NCBI RefSeq assembly: GCF_014472415.1 | Contig: NZ_JACSZV010000004.1 | Coordinates: 62,001 to 126,000 of the forward strand | DNA length: 64,000 nt | Reading direction: 5' to 3' | From: Pseudomonas sp. N40(2020) | GTDB taxonomy: Bacteria > Pseudomonadota > Gammaproteobacteria > Pseudomonadales > Pseudomonadaceae | Shown: piece after piece, positions 1 to 9,548 of the stretch | How positions within the stretch are numbered: position 1 is the first letter of the stretch | Layout of the letters: each line of letters begins with the position of its first letter | The notes under the pieces: generated by a model | Told to the model about the DNA's origin: nothing | The model's database searches: none | The model's input: the letters and a program-made list of their open reading frames with translations, nothing else | Translations under genes and position numbers: made by a program

Positions 1-2691
1 ACCGTGGTCAGCGGCCGGGTCGGCGCCGAAAGCGAAAGCTATGACGATTTCTATCGGGAGTGGCTATCGATCCGCTGCTTCTCGCCGGTCGAGCAACAGC
101 AGATGCCGCAGCGCATCGCCAGTTGGTCGGCGCGGGCGCAGATTGTGCCGATTGTCATCGACCCTGACGGCGATATAGAAGCCTTGCAGGCCACGTTGCG
201 CGCCATCGAGGCTCAGCTTTATGCACCGGCGGCGGTTGTGCTGCTTTCGGATGCGCAGTGCGATGTCGGCGAGCGAGTGCTGCAGTTGCCGTTTCAGGCC
301 GACTGGGCTCAGCAACTCAACGCGGTGATCCCGCAACTGGAAGGTGCCGACTGGTTTTACCTGCTGCGTGCCGGCGACACCTTGCGCGAATCAGCGCTGT
401 TGATTCTGGCCGAGCGCATCGCCGCAACGCCGGGCCTGTTGTGTGCCTACAGCGATGAGGGGGCGCTGATCGAAGGTGAATCAATCGAACCGGTATTCAA
501 GCCGGACTTCAATCTCGATCTGATGCGCGCCTACCCTTATGTTGGACGCGCTCTGGCTTTCGAGCGTCAGCGCTATCTGGCTGTGGGTGGCTTCGATCCG
601 GCCCATGGCGAACTCGCTCCGCATGACTTGTTGTGGCGCCTGGTGGAAGAAGCCGGCCCGCAGACCATCGAGCACATCGCCGAGATTCAGGTGGAGTCCA
701 GCCTGACGTATGCCCAGTGGCTGTCGCTGCCGGAAGTGATCGATCACAACGCCGCGATGGTCGGCGCGCATTTGCAGCGCATCGGTGTGGATTACAGCAT
801 TCGTCATGAAGAGATGCCGCTGATCAACCGCGTCGACTATCACCACGCAGAAAATCCGCTGGTGTCGATCATCATTCAGGCCGGCGATTCGTTGCACGCC
901 TTGCAGCGTTGCACCGAGAGCCTGATTGAGCATACCGCCTACAGTTGCTACGAAATTCTGCTGGTTGACACCGGCAGCACTGAGTCGGCGATGATCGAAT
1001 GGCTGGCTGCCATGGCTCAGTTGGGCGCCTCGATGCTGCGGGTCGTGCAGTACGCCGGAGCCGACAATGTCGCCGCCCTCCGTAACTTCGCCGCCGATCA
1101 GGCGCGGGGCGAGTATTTACTGCTGCTCGACGCCGAGGCGGTGATCTATGAAAGCGACTGGCTCGACGAACTGCTTAACCAGGCCCGGCGTCCGGAGGTT
1201 GCCGTGGTCGGTGCCCGCCTGCTCAGCCCTGAAGGGGCGATTGTCAGTGCCGGTTTGATTCTGGGGCTGGCGGGGCCGGTCGGTTCGCCATTTGCCGGTG
1301 AGTCGGCAAGCTCTCGCGGCTACATGCAGCGTCTGCACGTGGTGCAGAACTGGAGCGCGGTCAGCAGTCAATGCCTGATGGTCCGCAAGCAAGTTTTCGA
1401 CGCGCTCGGGCAGTTCGATGGCGAGACGTTCGCGCGCGGATTGAGCGACGTCGATCTGTGTCTGCGGGCAGGCAGCGATGGCTACCTAGTGGTCTGGACG
1501 CCTTATGCCAGTGTCGTGATTGCGCCGTTGACCGAGAATGCGCCGCTTGCCCTCTCTGAAAAAGAGGAAGAAGCGTTCCATCGCCAGTGGATGCCGAAAA
1601 TCATCAAGGATCCGGCGTACAGTCCGTCGCTCAGTCTCGGCGTGTCGAGCTTCAGTCTGGAGCCGTCGTTGCGCAATAACTGGAATCCGTTCTGTTCCCG
1701 TCACTTGCCGTTGATTCTCGGGTTGCCGGTCAACAGTTCGGCTGTCGGTCATTACCGCGTGACCGGGCCGCTGGCCGAGCTTGAAGCCTCTGGCCGGGCG
1801 CTTGGCCGCTGGGCTTACGAGTCGCCTTCGACCGTCGAAATCGAGCGTCTGGCCCCGGATTCGATCATTCTGCAATGCCGCTACAGCGACGGTGCGGTCA
1901 GCGATATTCAGCGAATCAAGAAGTACTCCAGCGCGCTGCGAATCTTCGAACTCGACGACTACGTGATCAGTGCGCCAAAGAAAAACACCCACGCGCGCAA
2001 TAAACCGGTCAACACCGAACAGATGCTGCGCGAAGGTATTGCGCTGTGTGATCGTGTGGTGGTTACCACCCAGGCACTTTCCGATGCGTTGTCGAGCATG
2101 CACAGCGATATTCGCATTGTGCCGAATATGCTTTCGCCGGAGCCGTGGGCGACCCTGACCAGTCACCGTCGTACCTCGAGCAAGCCGCGCGTGGGTTGGG
2201 GTGGCGGCACCAGCCACTCGGGGGATCTTGAGATCATTGCCGAGGTCGTTCGGGAACTGGCGAACGAAGTCGAGTGGGTATTCTTCGGCATGTGCCCGGA
2301 CGAGTTGCGTCCCTACATTCATGAATTTCATTCGGCCATCAGCCTGCAGAGCTACCCGTTCAAACTGGCCAGTCTGAACCTCGACCTGGCACTGGCGCCG
2401 TTGGAATTCCATATTTTCAATGACTGTAAGAGCAACCTGCGTCTGCTGGAGTACGGTGCCTGCGGCTACCCGGTGATCTGCACCGACACCGAGGCCTATC
2501 GCGGGCACCTGCCATGCACAAAGGTCTACAGCAACAGCACCGCAGAATGGCTGCAGGCGATTCGCATGCACCTCGCCGACCCGGACGCCAGCTACCGCAT
2601 GGGCGACGAACTGAAGGAAGCGGTGCACCGTGATTTCATGTTACGCGGTGACAACCTCAATCATTGGTTGTGGGGCTGGTTGCCGGATTGA
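1..2691 (+). CDS. Modular flagellin-type glycosyltransferase (GT2-GT2-GT4-like), 5' end missing
   Basis: The frame is already open at base 1, so the N-terminus lies outside the window; 896 residues remain. Three blocks are visible: a GT2-like region (about 40-260, with 'WFYLLRAGD' and 'PVFKPDFNLDL'), a second GT2 domain (about 285-530, 'PLVSIIIQAGD', 'EILLVDTGS', 'LSDVDLCLRAG') and a C-terminal GT4-like domain (about 590-896, 'VGWGGGTSHSGD', 'LLEYGACGYPVIC'). It should transfer sugars from nucleotide donors in the cytoplasm. Large glycosyltransferases beside fliC modify flagellin in P. syringae (Fgt1/Fgt2), and the pathway genes downstream fit that role. The first two blocks recur in the glycosyltransferase at 11423-14356. 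The acceptor and sugar cannot be read from sequence. A strong terminator follows. Confidence 0.85.
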   Translation, partial: TVVSGRVGAESESYDDFYREWLSIRCFSPVEQQQMPQRIASWSARAQIVPIVIDPDGDIEALQATLRAIEAQLYAPAAVVLLSDAQCDVGERVLQLPFQADWAQQLNAVIPQLEGADWFYLLRAGDTLRESALLILAERIAATPGLLCAYSDEGALIEGESIEPVFKPDFNLDLMRAYPYVGRALAFERQRYLAVGGFDPAHGELAPHDLLWRLVEEAGPQTIEHIAEIQVESSLTYAQWLSLPEVIDHNAAMVGAHLQRIGVDYSIRHEEMPLINRVDYHHAENPLVSIIIQAGDSLHALQRCTESLIEHTAYSCYEILLVDTGSTESAMIEWLAAMAQLGASMLRVVQYAGADNVAALRNFAADQARGEYLLLLDAEAVIYESDWLDELLNQARRPEVAVVGARLLSPEGAIVSAGLILGLAGPVGSPFAGESASSRGYMQRLHVVQNWSAVSSQCLMVRKQVFDALGQFDGETFARGLSDVDLCLRAGSDGYLVVWTPYASVVIAPLTENAPLALSEKEEEAFHRQWMPKIIKDPAYSPSLSLGVSSFSLEPSLRNNWNPFCSRHLPLILGLPVNSSAVGHYRVTGPLAELEASGRALGRWAYESPSTVEIERLAPDSIILQCRYSDGAVSDIQRIKKYSSALRIFELDDYVISAPKKNTHARNKPVNTEQMLREGIALCDRVVVTTQALSDALSSMHSDIRIVPNMLSPEPWATLTSHRRTSSKPRVGWGGGTSHSGDLEIIAEVVRELANEVEWVFFGMCPDELRPYIHEFHSAISLQSYPFKLASLNLDLALAPLEFHIFNDCKSNLRLLEYGACGYPVICTDTEAYRGHLPCTKVYSNSTAEWLQAIRMHLADPDASYRMGDELKEAVHRDFMLRGDNLNHWLWGWLPD

Positions 2692-2710
2692 TCTGAATTC
2701 GGCGGGCACA

Positions 2711-2750
2711 AAAAACGCAGGTGACCTCACGGTTGCCTGCGTTTTTTTTT
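2711..2750 (+). terminator. Rho-independent terminator after the first glycosyltransferase
   Basis: A CGCAGG/CCTGCG stem, extended inward by GACC/GGTT around a TCAC loop, is followed by an uninterrupted run of T. It separates the glycosyltransferase from the RTX gene. Confidence 0.9.
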
Positions 2751-2865
2751 GTCTTGCTCTCAGCCTTTAATGGCACTGGTCGATAAATTTCAAATGTGTG
2801 CCCACTCAAGCGAGGAGTGCCTCGCCCCAGGGACAGGGTTCAACAACAACGCAAGGAAGAAACAC

Positions 2866-4836
2866 ATGGCAGTGATAAATGGAACGGGTGAAGCAGACTA
2901 CCTCATCGGTACTCCTGACAATGACGAACTCTACGGGCTGGAGTCCGGGGATTTGCTCTATGGGGGGGAAGGGGCTGATCTGCTGAATGGCGGTGAGGGC
3001 TTTGACTGGGTCGATTACCGTGGTTCTGCCGCAGCGATCAGTATCGAGTTTCAGGATGGTTCGGTGATCGCCCATGGCGGTGAAGCTGAAGGCGATACGT
3101 TGATCGAAATTGAAGGCGTCATGGGCACTCAATTCGACGATACCTTCATTGGCAATATCGCTGGACTGACTCTGGATGGTCAGGACGGCGATGACATCTA
3201 CATCATTGGCAGCGATGACGTGAAAATCGTTGAGGGAGTAGGTGGTGGATACGACGAGCTCCGCACGACGCTCAACAACATGCAGATGGACGCGTCCGTT
3301 GAAAAAATGACCTTCACCGGCACCGGCGATTTCACCGGTTATGGAAATGCCGGTGACAACCTGATCATTGGTGGTGCCGGCAATGACCTGCTGTTCGGGG
3401 GAAACGGCGCGGATCACTTTGTTGGTGGTGAGGGTTTTGACACGGTCAGCTACGCCGACAGTAGTGAAGGCGTGTTCATTGATATGGCGCAAGGCTGGAT
3501 GTCTACCGGTTTCGCCAACGGTGATACGTTCACCGGAATCGAAGCCATTCAGGGTTCATGCTTTGACGATGTACTGTTTGGCAAGGAAGCCGGGCAAGCG
3601 TTCGATGGTGGCGATGGCTACGACGTTCTGAACTATTCCGTTTCATTGGAGGCTGTCAGTGTTGAGCTGCGCATCGGTGGTCTGGTCAGCAATGTGGAAA
3701 AAATCGTCGGCTCCCTGCTGGACGACCATTTCACGATCGACACCGGTGGCGTAACGGTTGACGGTAGTCAGGGCAATGATGTCTACATCATCAACAGTAC
3801 CGGTGTGACCATTTCCGAAATAGAGAGTGGCGGTGTGGACGAGCTGTATACCAGTCTGTCAGTGATGACCATGGATCCGTTCATCGAGCGCATGACTTAT
3901 ACCGGCACGGGTGACTTCACCGGCCATGGCAATGCCGGTGACAACATGCTGACAGGCGGCGCCGGCAATGACGTGTTGTCGGGTGGCGCGGGCAGTGATG
4001 CCTTTTACGGTGGTGCGGGGATCGACATTGTCAGTTATGACGACAGTGATGCCGGGGTAAACATCAATCTGGCGTGGAGTTCACAAACCGGTATTGCCTC
4101 GGGTGACACGTTCTACGATATCGAAGGCCTGCGCGGCAGTCAGTTTGATGATTGGCTGGATGGGGATTCGAATGGCAATTATCTGGAGGGTGGTGCCGGT
4201 AACGATTTCATTCGCGGTGGCGAAGGGGCCGATCACATTTATGGCGGGTTGGCATCCGGTCTCGACGGCACGGCACCGCAGGGCGATACGCTTTGGGGGG
4301 GCGAGGGTGATGACGTTATCGTCAGCGCTGCCAACGACCTGGCTACTTTTGCCAGTGGCGATGAGGGAAATGACACTATCACGGTCAATCGGGGCAGTGC
4401 TGACGGCGGCGACGGCAATGATGTTCTGACCGGCACCGGCAGCTATTACACGTTGTCCGCAGGCAACGGCGATGACCTGCTGATCCTGAACCTCGTGGGC
4501 AGCCAGGGCACGGGTGGTCAGGCGCGTGGCGGTGAGGGTGATGACACCTATGTCGTGAACACCACGGGGTTGGTGACCATTCAGGAATATGGCAGCAGTC
4601 TTAACGACACGCTGGTGTTGAACACCATCGCCAATGCCAGCCAGTTGAGTGTCACTCGGGTGGGCAAGGACGCCTATTTGCACAGTGCCAATGATGGCAG
4701 TAGCGGCGTTCCAGCCAGTGGCGTGAAGCTGGAAAACTGGTACGCGCAGGGCAACACCATCGAGCATATCCAGACGGCCGACGGCATGATCTGCGATCTG
4801 CCGGCCACCGGTGACGCTTTCGCCCTATTTGGTTGA
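2866..4836 (+). CDS. RTX-type calcium-binding repeat protein, probable type I secretion substrate
   Basis: 656 residues, rich in Gly and Asp, with several blocks of hemolysin-type nonapeptides (GGxGxDxhx), for example 'NLIIGGAGNDLLFGGNGAD', 'MLTGGAGNDVLSGGAGSD' and 'FIRGGEGADHIYGG'. A larger unit beginning 'TGTGDFTGxGNAGDN' occurs twice, showing internal duplication. Family knowledge: such repeats fold into calcium-filled beta-rolls after export. The tail ('KLENWYAQGNTIEHIQTADG', ending 'FALFG') resembles the C-terminus of type I secretion substrates. There is no N-terminal signal peptide and no ABC exporter in the window. The start is the ATG after 'AAGGAAG'; an earlier in-frame start would begin inside the preceding terminator. 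Terminators on both sides make it a single-gene unit. Whether it is an adhesin, an S-layer-like protein or an enzyme cannot be decided. Confidence 0.85.
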   Translation: MAVINGTGEADYLIGTPDNDELYGLESGDLLYGGEGADLLNGGEGFDWVDYRGSAAAISIEFQDGSVIAHGGEAEGDTLIEIEGVMGTQFDDTFIGNIAGLTLDGQDGDDIYIIGSDDVKIVEGVGGGYDELRTTLNNMQMDASVEKMTFTGTGDFTGYGNAGDNLIIGGAGNDLLFGGNGADHFVGGEGFDTVSYADSSEGVFIDMAQGWMSTGFANGDTFTGIEAIQGSCFDDVLFGKEAGQAFDGGDGYDVLNYSVSLEAVSVELRIGGLVSNVEKIVGSLLDDHFTIDTGGVTVDGSQGNDVYIINSTGVTISEIESGGVDELYTSLSVMTMDPFIERMTYTGTGDFTGHGNAGDNMLTGGAGNDVLSGGAGSDAFYGGAGIDIVSYDDSDAGVNINLAWSSQTGIASGDTFYDIEGLRGSQFDDWLDGDSNGNYLEGGAGNDFIRGGEGADHIYGGLASGLDGTAPQGDTLWGGEGDDVIVSAANDLATFASGDEGNDTITVNRGSADGGDGNDVLTGTGSYYTLSAGNGDDLLILNLVGSQGTGGQARGGEGDDTYVVNTTGLVTIQEYGSSLNDTLVLNTIANASQLSVTRVGKDAYLHSANDGSSGVPASGVKLENWYAQGNTIEHIQTADGMICDLPATGDAFALFG

Positions 4837-4869
4837 TCCTTTGACGCCTTCAACTTGAGGCGCGCGATG

Positions 4870-4905
4870 AAGGGATGAGTCCACTGTTGGATTCGTCCCT
4901 TTTTT
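4870..4905 (+). terminator. Rho-independent terminator after the RTX gene
   Basis: An AAGGGA/TCCCTT stem, extended inward by GA/TC and GTCC/GGAT pairs, is followed by T residues, 34 bases after the RTX stop codon. Confidence 0.85.
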
Positions 4906-4941
4906 ATGCCCGTCGCACTGCCGACGCAGCGTCCATCGAGC

Positions 4942-4957
4942 TGGCGCGTTTCCTGCA
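4942..4957 (+). promoter_or_regulatory. Candidate sigma-54 promoter for the CDP-sugar operon
   Basis: TGGCGCG-TTTC-CTGCA keeps the GG-N10-GC geometry and differs from TGGCACG-N4-TTGCA at two positions. It lies 125 bases before rfbF and downstream of a terminator, so it is well placed to drive 5083-11370. Not tested; GC-rich DNA can produce such matches by chance. Confidence 0.5.
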
Positions 4958-5082
4958 AGTCCCCCTCAAATCGCCATAAAACGAGCGCTCGCGGTCATTG
5001 ACCCGCGCCCGGATTGGCAAAGGTTTAGCCAAAAGGCCTGCAACCGCTTGGCCGAGTCAGGTGAAGAACAAGAGGGGAGACG

Positions 5083-5856
5083 ATGAAGGCAGTTATTTTG
5101 GCGGGTGGCCTCGGCACGCGCATCAGTGAAGAGTCGCACCTCAAGCCCAAACCGATGATCGAGATCGGCGGCAAGCCAATTCTCTGGCACATCATGAAGC
5201 AGTATTCCGCCCACGGAATTCACGACTTCGTGATCTGCCTTGGCTACAAGGGCTATGCGATCAAGGACTTCTTCGCCAACTACTTCCTGCACACCTCCGA
5301 CGTCACCTTCAACATGCGCGAAAACCGCATGGACGTGCACCAGAACTACAGCGAGCCATGGAGCGTCACGCTGATCGACACCGGCGAGGAAACCATGACC
5401 GGTGGCCGTCTGCTGCGTGCCGCGCGTTATCTGAAGGATGAGGAGGCGTTCTGCTTCACCTACGGCGACGGCGTCTCCGACATCAACATCGCTCAGCTTG
5501 TGGATTACCACAAAGCTCACGGCCGTCTCGCGACCGTCACGGCGGTGCAGCCGCCGGGTCGCTACGGTGCCCTTGAACGTCAAGGCGATCAGGTGCTTGG
5601 CTTCACCGAAAAACCTCGTGGCGACGGCGGCTGGATCAACGGCGGCTTCTTCGTGCTCTCCCCCAAAGTGATGCCGTACATCAGCGGTGACGAGACGACC
5701 TGGGAAGCCGAACCTTTGGCCCGTCTGGCCGAGGACGAACAATTGAAAGCCTTCGAGCACGAAGGTTTCTGGCATCCAATGGACACCCTGCGCGACAAGA
5801 ACCATCTCGAAGCGCTGTGGCTGAGCGGGGAGGCCCCATGGAAGCAATGGGCCTGA
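5083..5856 (+). CDS. rfbF: Glucose-1-phosphate cytidylyltransferase
   Basis: 257 residues, the usual length of RfbF/DdhA. It makes CDP-glucose from CTP and glucose 1-phosphate, the entry step to CDP-6-deoxyhexoses. The N-terminal nucleotide-binding signature '[13 protein letters not shown]' is followed by '[15 protein letters not shown]', and 'GWINGGFFV' lies in the second half, all typical of this cytidylyltransferase rather than of dTDP- or UDP-specific relatives. The start follows 'GAGGGGAGACG'. It is the first gene of a closely packed operon, its 3' end overlaps rfbG, and a candidate sigma-54 site lies upstream. Confidence 0.95.
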   Translation: MKAVILAGGLGTRISEESHLKPKPMIEIGGKPILWHIMKQYSAHGIHDFVICLGYKGYAIKDFFANYFLHTSDVTFNMRENRMDVHQNYSEPWSVTLIDTGEETMTGGRLLRAARYLKDEEAFCFTYGDGVSDINIAQLVDYHKAHGRLATVTAVQPPGRYGALERQGDQVLGFTEKPRGDGGWINGGFFVLSPKVMPYISGDETTWEAEPLARLAEDEQLKAFEHEGFWHPMDTLRDKNHLEALWLSGEAPWKQWA

Positions 5857-6920
5857 GTGCTGATTTCTGGCGTGGCAAGCGTGTGCTGGTCACCGGCCAC
5901 ACCGGTTTCAAAGGCAGCTGGCTGACCCTGTGGCTGCAAAGCCTTGGCGCGCAAGTCAGCGGATTTTCCCTCGATCCATCGACCGAACCAAGCCTGTTCG
6001 AACTGGCGCGGGTCCACGAAGGCATCAACGACCAACGCGGCGATCTGCGTGATCTCGGCGCCTTGCTGGAGATCATCGCTGACACCGAGCCTGAAATCGT
6101 CCTGCATCTGGCGGCCCAGCCGCTGGTGCGTGAAGGTTATCGTGATCCGCTCGGCACTTACTCCAGCAACGTTATGGGCACGCTGAACCTGCTTGAGGCG
6201 ATCCGTCAGGTCGGTTGCGTGCGCGCCTGCGTGCTGGTGACCACCGACAAGGTCTACGCCAACAAGGAATGGCTGTGGCCATACCGCGAGGACGAAGCCC
6301 TCGGTGGTCACGATCCTTACAGCAGCAGCAAGGCTTGCTGTGAATTGCTGGCGCAGTCTTATGCGGCGTCGTTCTTCCCGGCTGAAAAGTACGCCGAACA
6401 CGGTCTGGCCCTGGCCACGGCGCGTGCCGGCAACGTTTTGGGCGGCGGTGATTTCGCCCCGGAACGACTGATTCCCGACGTACTCAAGGCCTGGACGGCA
6501 GACGAGCCGGTGACCCTGCGCTACCCGCAAGCCGTGCGCCCATGGCAGCACGCGCTGGAGCCATTGGCTGGGTATCTGCAACTCGCCGCAGGCCTCTACG
6601 AACAAGGCCCGGAATACGCCGGTGCGTGGAACTTTGGCCCGAGCGAAGCGGATATGTGCAGCGTCGGCGAAGTGGTCGAATTGCTCGCCAGTGGCTGGCC
6701 ACAGGCGCGTGGCCTGCGCATCGAACCGAGCGAACTGCATGAGGCCGGTCTGCTGCGTCTGGACAGCAGCCGCGCACGTCAACTGCTTGCCTGGCAACCA
6801 CGCTGGACCTTGCAGCAATGCCTGGCCCAGACCCTCGACTGGCATTTGGCGTGGCAGAACGGCGACGACATGCGCGCCGTCACTCTAGGCCAACTGAATC
6901 TATACCGAGGCGCGCTGTGA
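5838..6920 (+). CDS. rfbG: CDP-glucose 4,6-dehydratase
   Basis: 360 residues; an extended SDR that converts CDP-glucose to CDP-4-keto-6-deoxyglucose. The NAD-binding motif is '[10 protein letters not shown]' and the catalytic Tyr/Lys pair lies in 'DPYSSSK'. The ATG at 5838 is chosen because 'GGGGAGG' sits just upstream; an in-frame GTG at 5817 would add seven unlikely residues. It overlaps the end of rfbF and the start of the next gene. No DdhC/RfbH-type 3-dehydrase occurs in the operon, so the product is probably a 6-deoxyhexose and not a 3,6-dideoxyhexose. Confidence 0.95.
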   Translation: MEAMGLSADFWRGKRVLVTGHTGFKGSWLTLWLQSLGAQVSGFSLDPSTEPSLFELARVHEGINDQRGDLRDLGALLEIIADTEPEIVLHLAAQPLVREGYRDPLGTYSSNVMGTLNLLEAIRQVGCVRACVLVTTDKVYANKEWLWPYREDEALGGHDPYSSSKACCELLAQSYAASFFPAEKYAEHGLALATARAGNVLGGGDFAPERLIPDVLKAWTADEPVTLRYPQAVRPWQHALEPLAGYLQLAAGLYEQGPEYAGAWNFGPSEADMCSVGEVVELLASGWPQARGLRIEPSELHEAGLLRLDSSRARQLLAWQPRWTLQQCLAQTLDWHLAWQNGDDMRAVTLGQLNLYRGAL

Positions 6921-7477
6921 GCGAGTTCTCCTTACACGCATTGCCGCTGTCCGGACTGTTCAGTGTCCAGCACAAACGCTTCGAAGATCAGCGCGGGCAC
7001 TTCGCTCGACTGTTCTGCGAAGGCAGTTTGAGTGCGTTTGGCAGCGAATTTCACATCCGCCAGATCAACCATTCCTGCACCCGCGAGAAGGGCAGTGTGC
7101 GCGGTCTGCATTATCAAAACGCGAATGCGCCGGAAGCCAAACTGATCACCTGCCTGCGCGGTGAAGTGTGGGATGTGGCGGTGGATTTGCGTCCCGATTC
7201 CGAAACCTTTCTGCACTGGCACGCCGAGCACCTGAAGGCCGGTGACGGTCGCAGCCTGTTGATCCCGGCCGGGTTCGCCCACGGTTTCCAGACGCTGACC
7301 GAAGATGCTGAGTTGCTCTACCTGCACAGCGCCGATTACGCGCCGGAGCACGAGGGCGGTCTGTCGGTGAACGATCCACGGCTGGCGATTGCCTGGCCGT
7401 TGCCTGTCAATAATTTGTCAGTGCGTGATTCCAGCCATCCCGCGCTCGATCAACACTTTGCTGGAGTGCGTCTATGA
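6917..7477 (+). CDS. RmlC-like NDP-4-keto-6-deoxyhexose epimerase
   Basis: 186 residues of the dTDP-4-dehydrorhamnose 3,5-epimerase (RmlC cupin) family: 'FEDQRGHFARLF' near the start, 'VRGLHYQ' holding the conserved active-site His, and 'GEVWDVAVDLRPDS' and 'LIPAGFAHGF' from the cupin core. It begins at a GTG that overlaps the rfbG stop codon. Because the neighbours make a CDP-sugar, I infer that it epimerises C3, C5 or both of CDP-4-keto-6-deoxyglucose rather than a dTDP-sugar. The gene resembles rfbC, but I leave the symbol blank because the substrate probably differs. Confidence 0.85.
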   Translation: MSEFSLHALPLSGLFSVQHKRFEDQRGHFARLFCEGSLSAFGSEFHIRQINHSCTREKGSVRGLHYQNANAPEAKLITCLRGEVWDVAVDLRPDSETFLHWHAEHLKAGDGRSLLIPAGFAHGFQTLTEDAELLYLHSADYAPEHEGGLSVNDPRLAIAWPLPVNNLSVRDSSHPALDQHFAGVRL

Positions 7478-8700
7478 ACTGCCGTGGGTGCGCCGCACCG
7501 TTGAGTCTGCCGCTGATCGACCTCGGCACCTCGCCACCGTCCAACGCCTACGTGCATGCCGATCGCCTGGAACAAGCCGAGCAATGGGTGCCGTTAAAGG
7601 TCGCCGTGTGCGAGCAATGCTGGCTGGTGCAGACCGAGGACTACACCCGCGCCGACAGCCTGTTCGACGCCGAATACGCCTACTTCAGTTCGTTTTCAAG
7701 CACCTGGCTGGCGCATGCCGAGCGCTATGTGGCCGAGATGGTCGAACGCTTTGACCTGAGCACTGAAAGCCGTGTGGTTGAAGTCGCCGCCAACGACGGT
7801 TACCTGTTGCAGTACGTCGCCGGTCGCGGCATCCCGTGCCTGGGCGTCGAACCGACTCGCAGCACCGCGCAGGCAGCGCGGGAAAAAGGTCTGGATATTC
7901 GTGAGCTGTTCTTCGGTCGCGACACGGCCGCGCAGCTGAAAAAAGAGGGCTGGGGCGCCGACCTGATGGCGGCCAACAACGTGCTCGCGCATGTGCCGGA
8001 CATCAATGATTTTCTGGGCGGTTTCGCGGCACTCCTCAAGCCGACCGGCGTAGCCACTTTTGAATTCCCGCAACTGCTGACGCTGATGGCAGGCGCGCAG
8101 TTCGACACGCTTTATCACGAGCACTATTCCTACCTGTCGCTGACCGCCGTGCAGACCCTGTGCGAGCGCAATGGTCTGGAAGTGTTCGACGTCAGCCAGT
8201 TGAACACTCACGGTGGCTCGCTGCGGGTGTTCGTGCAGCGCAAGGACGGCGAGCGCCGCGCGGTACAGCCGGCCGTGCAGCAACAGTTGCAGGCTGAACT
8301 CGATGCGGGTGTGAAAACTGCCGCGTACTACACGACCCTCGCGCCGGCTGCCGAACGCATCAAGCATGAACTGCTGCGCTTCCTGTTGCAGGCCAAGGCC
8401 GATGGCAAGCGTGTGGTTGGCTACGGTGCAGCGGCCAAGGGCAACACCTTGCTCAATTACGCCGGGGTCAAACCCGACCTGCTGGCGTGGGTGGCCGATG
8501 CCAACCCGCACAAGCAGGGCAAGTTCATGCCGGGCAGTCGCATCCCGATTGTCGCGCCGGCGCAGATCGACATCGAGAAACCGGACTATGTGCTGGTGCT
8601 GCCATGGAACCTGCTGCACGAAGTCAGTCAGCAATTGGCGCAGGTGCGTCAATGGGACGGCCGCTTCGTGATCGCCGTGCCTGAGTTGAGCGTGCTGTGA
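7474..8700 (+). CDS. Sugar C-methyltransferase (TylC3/TcaB9/NovU type)
   Basis: 408 residues in the three-part layout of NDP-4-ketosugar C-methyltransferases: an N-terminal zinc knuckle (CxxC at residues 3-6 and again in 'VAVCEQCW'), a central SAM-binding domain ('VVEVAANDGYLLQYV') and a C-terminal domain ('VGYGAAAKGNTLL', 'WVADANPHKQGKFMPGS'). 'YHEHYSYLS' matches the Tyr/His active-site segment of TcaB9. These enzymes add a methyl carbon at C3 or C5 of a 4-ketosugar, giving a branched sugar. It overlaps its neighbours by four bases on both sides. The class is clear; the position methylated is not. Confidence 0.9.
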   Translation: MNCRGCAAPLSLPLIDLGTSPPSNAYVHADRLEQAEQWVPLKVAVCEQCWLVQTEDYTRADSLFDAEYAYFSSFSSTWLAHAERYVAEMVERFDLSTESRVVEVAANDGYLLQYVAGRGIPCLGVEPTRSTAQAAREKGLDIRELFFGRDTAAQLKKEGWGADLMAANNVLAHVPDINDFLGGFAALLKPTGVATFEFPQLLTLMAGAQFDTLYHEHYSYLSLTAVQTLCERNGLEVFDVSQLNTHGGSLRVFVQRKDGERRAVQPAVQQQLQAELDAGVKTAAYYTTLAPAAERIKHELLRFLLQAKADGKRVVGYGAAAKGNTLLNYAGVKPDLLAWVADANPHKQGKFMPGSRIPIVAPAQIDIEKPDYVLVLPWNLLHEVSQQLAQVRQWDGRFVIAVPELSVL

Positions 8701-9548
8701 AAGTGCTGGTGACGGGAGCCACGGGCTTCGTCGGCCGGCATTTGGTCGCGGCATTGCTGGCGCGCGGCTGCGCAGTGCGAGCTGTGGCGCGCAATGCAGA
8801 AACCGCGCAGGGCATGCCGTGGATCAACGACGTCGAATTCGTCGCGGCGGATATTCACGCCGCCGATCTCGACGTCGTTGCATTGACCGAGGATGTCGAT
8901 GCGCTGGCGCATCTGGCCTGGCCGGGGTTGCCGAACTATCGCGCGTTGTTTCATTTCGAGCACAACCTGATGGCCGATTATCGCTTTATCAAAAGCGCGG
9001 TCGAGGCGGGCGTGAGGCAGGTTCTGGTGACCGGTACCTGCTTTGAATATGGGATGCAGAGCGGGCCGCTAAGCGAAAGTGCCGAGCCGCGCCCGAGCAA
9101 TCCCTACGGGTTGGCCAAGCATACGTTGCACCTGTTTTTGCAGAATCTGCAGCAGGAACATCCGTTCACCTTGCAATGGGCGCGACTGTTCTATCTGCAT
9201 GGCGAAGGGCAGAACCCCAACAGTCTGTTGGCCGCACTGGATCGAGCGATCGATGCGGGTGAACCATCGTTCAACATGTCTGCCGGCGAACAACTGCGCG
9301 ACTTTCTGCCGATCAAGACCGCTGCCGATAACCTTGCCGCGATCCTGCATCAACCCGAATTTAACGGCGTGATCAATTGCGCCAGCGGTCAGCCAGTGTC
9401 GGTACGCGCGCTGGTCGAACAACGCCTGCGTGAGCGCGGCAAGTCCATCGAGCTGAACCTCGGCCACTACCCATACCCAACCCACGAACCGCTGGCGTTC
9501 TGGGCGGTGACCGAGCGTTTGCAACAGTTATTGGGAGAGCCGCAATGA
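8697..9548 (+). CDS. NAD(P)-dependent SDR, probable 4-ketosugar reductase or epimerase
   Basis: 283 residues of the extended SDR family: 'VTGATGFVGRHLV' at the N-terminus binds the dinucleotide, 'VLVTGTCFEYG' is the Ser/Thr strand, and 'NPYGLAKH' carries the YxxxK pair. It starts at a GTG overlapping the stop codon of the C-methyltransferase. In C-methylated sugar pathways the 4-keto group is usually reduced after methylation, so reduction of the branched CDP-4-ketosugar is the natural inference. An epimerase role is also possible. Confidence 0.85.
   Translation: MKVLVTGATGFVGRHLVAALLARGCAVRAVARNAETAQGMPWINDVEFVAADIHAADLDVVALTEDVDALAHLAWPGLPNYRALFHFEHNLMADYRFIKSAVEAGVRQVLVTGTCFEYGMQSGPLSESAEPRPSNPYGLAKHTLHLFLQNLQQEHPFTLQWARLFYLHGEGQNPNSLLAALDRAIDAGEPSFNMSAGEQLRDFLPIKTAADNLAAILHQPEFNGVINCASGQPVSVRALVEQRLRERGKSIELNLGHYPYPTHEPLAFWAVTERLQQLLGEPQ

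Noticed and set aside
2779..2786. GTCGATAA resembling a sigma-28 -10 box before the RTX gene
   Set aside because: No TAAA-type -35 at the right distance; chance match.
2749..2865. Upstream in-frame start extending the RTX protein by 39 residues
   Set aside because: It would begin inside the T-tract of the preceding terminator, and the ATG at 2866 has a clear ribosome site.
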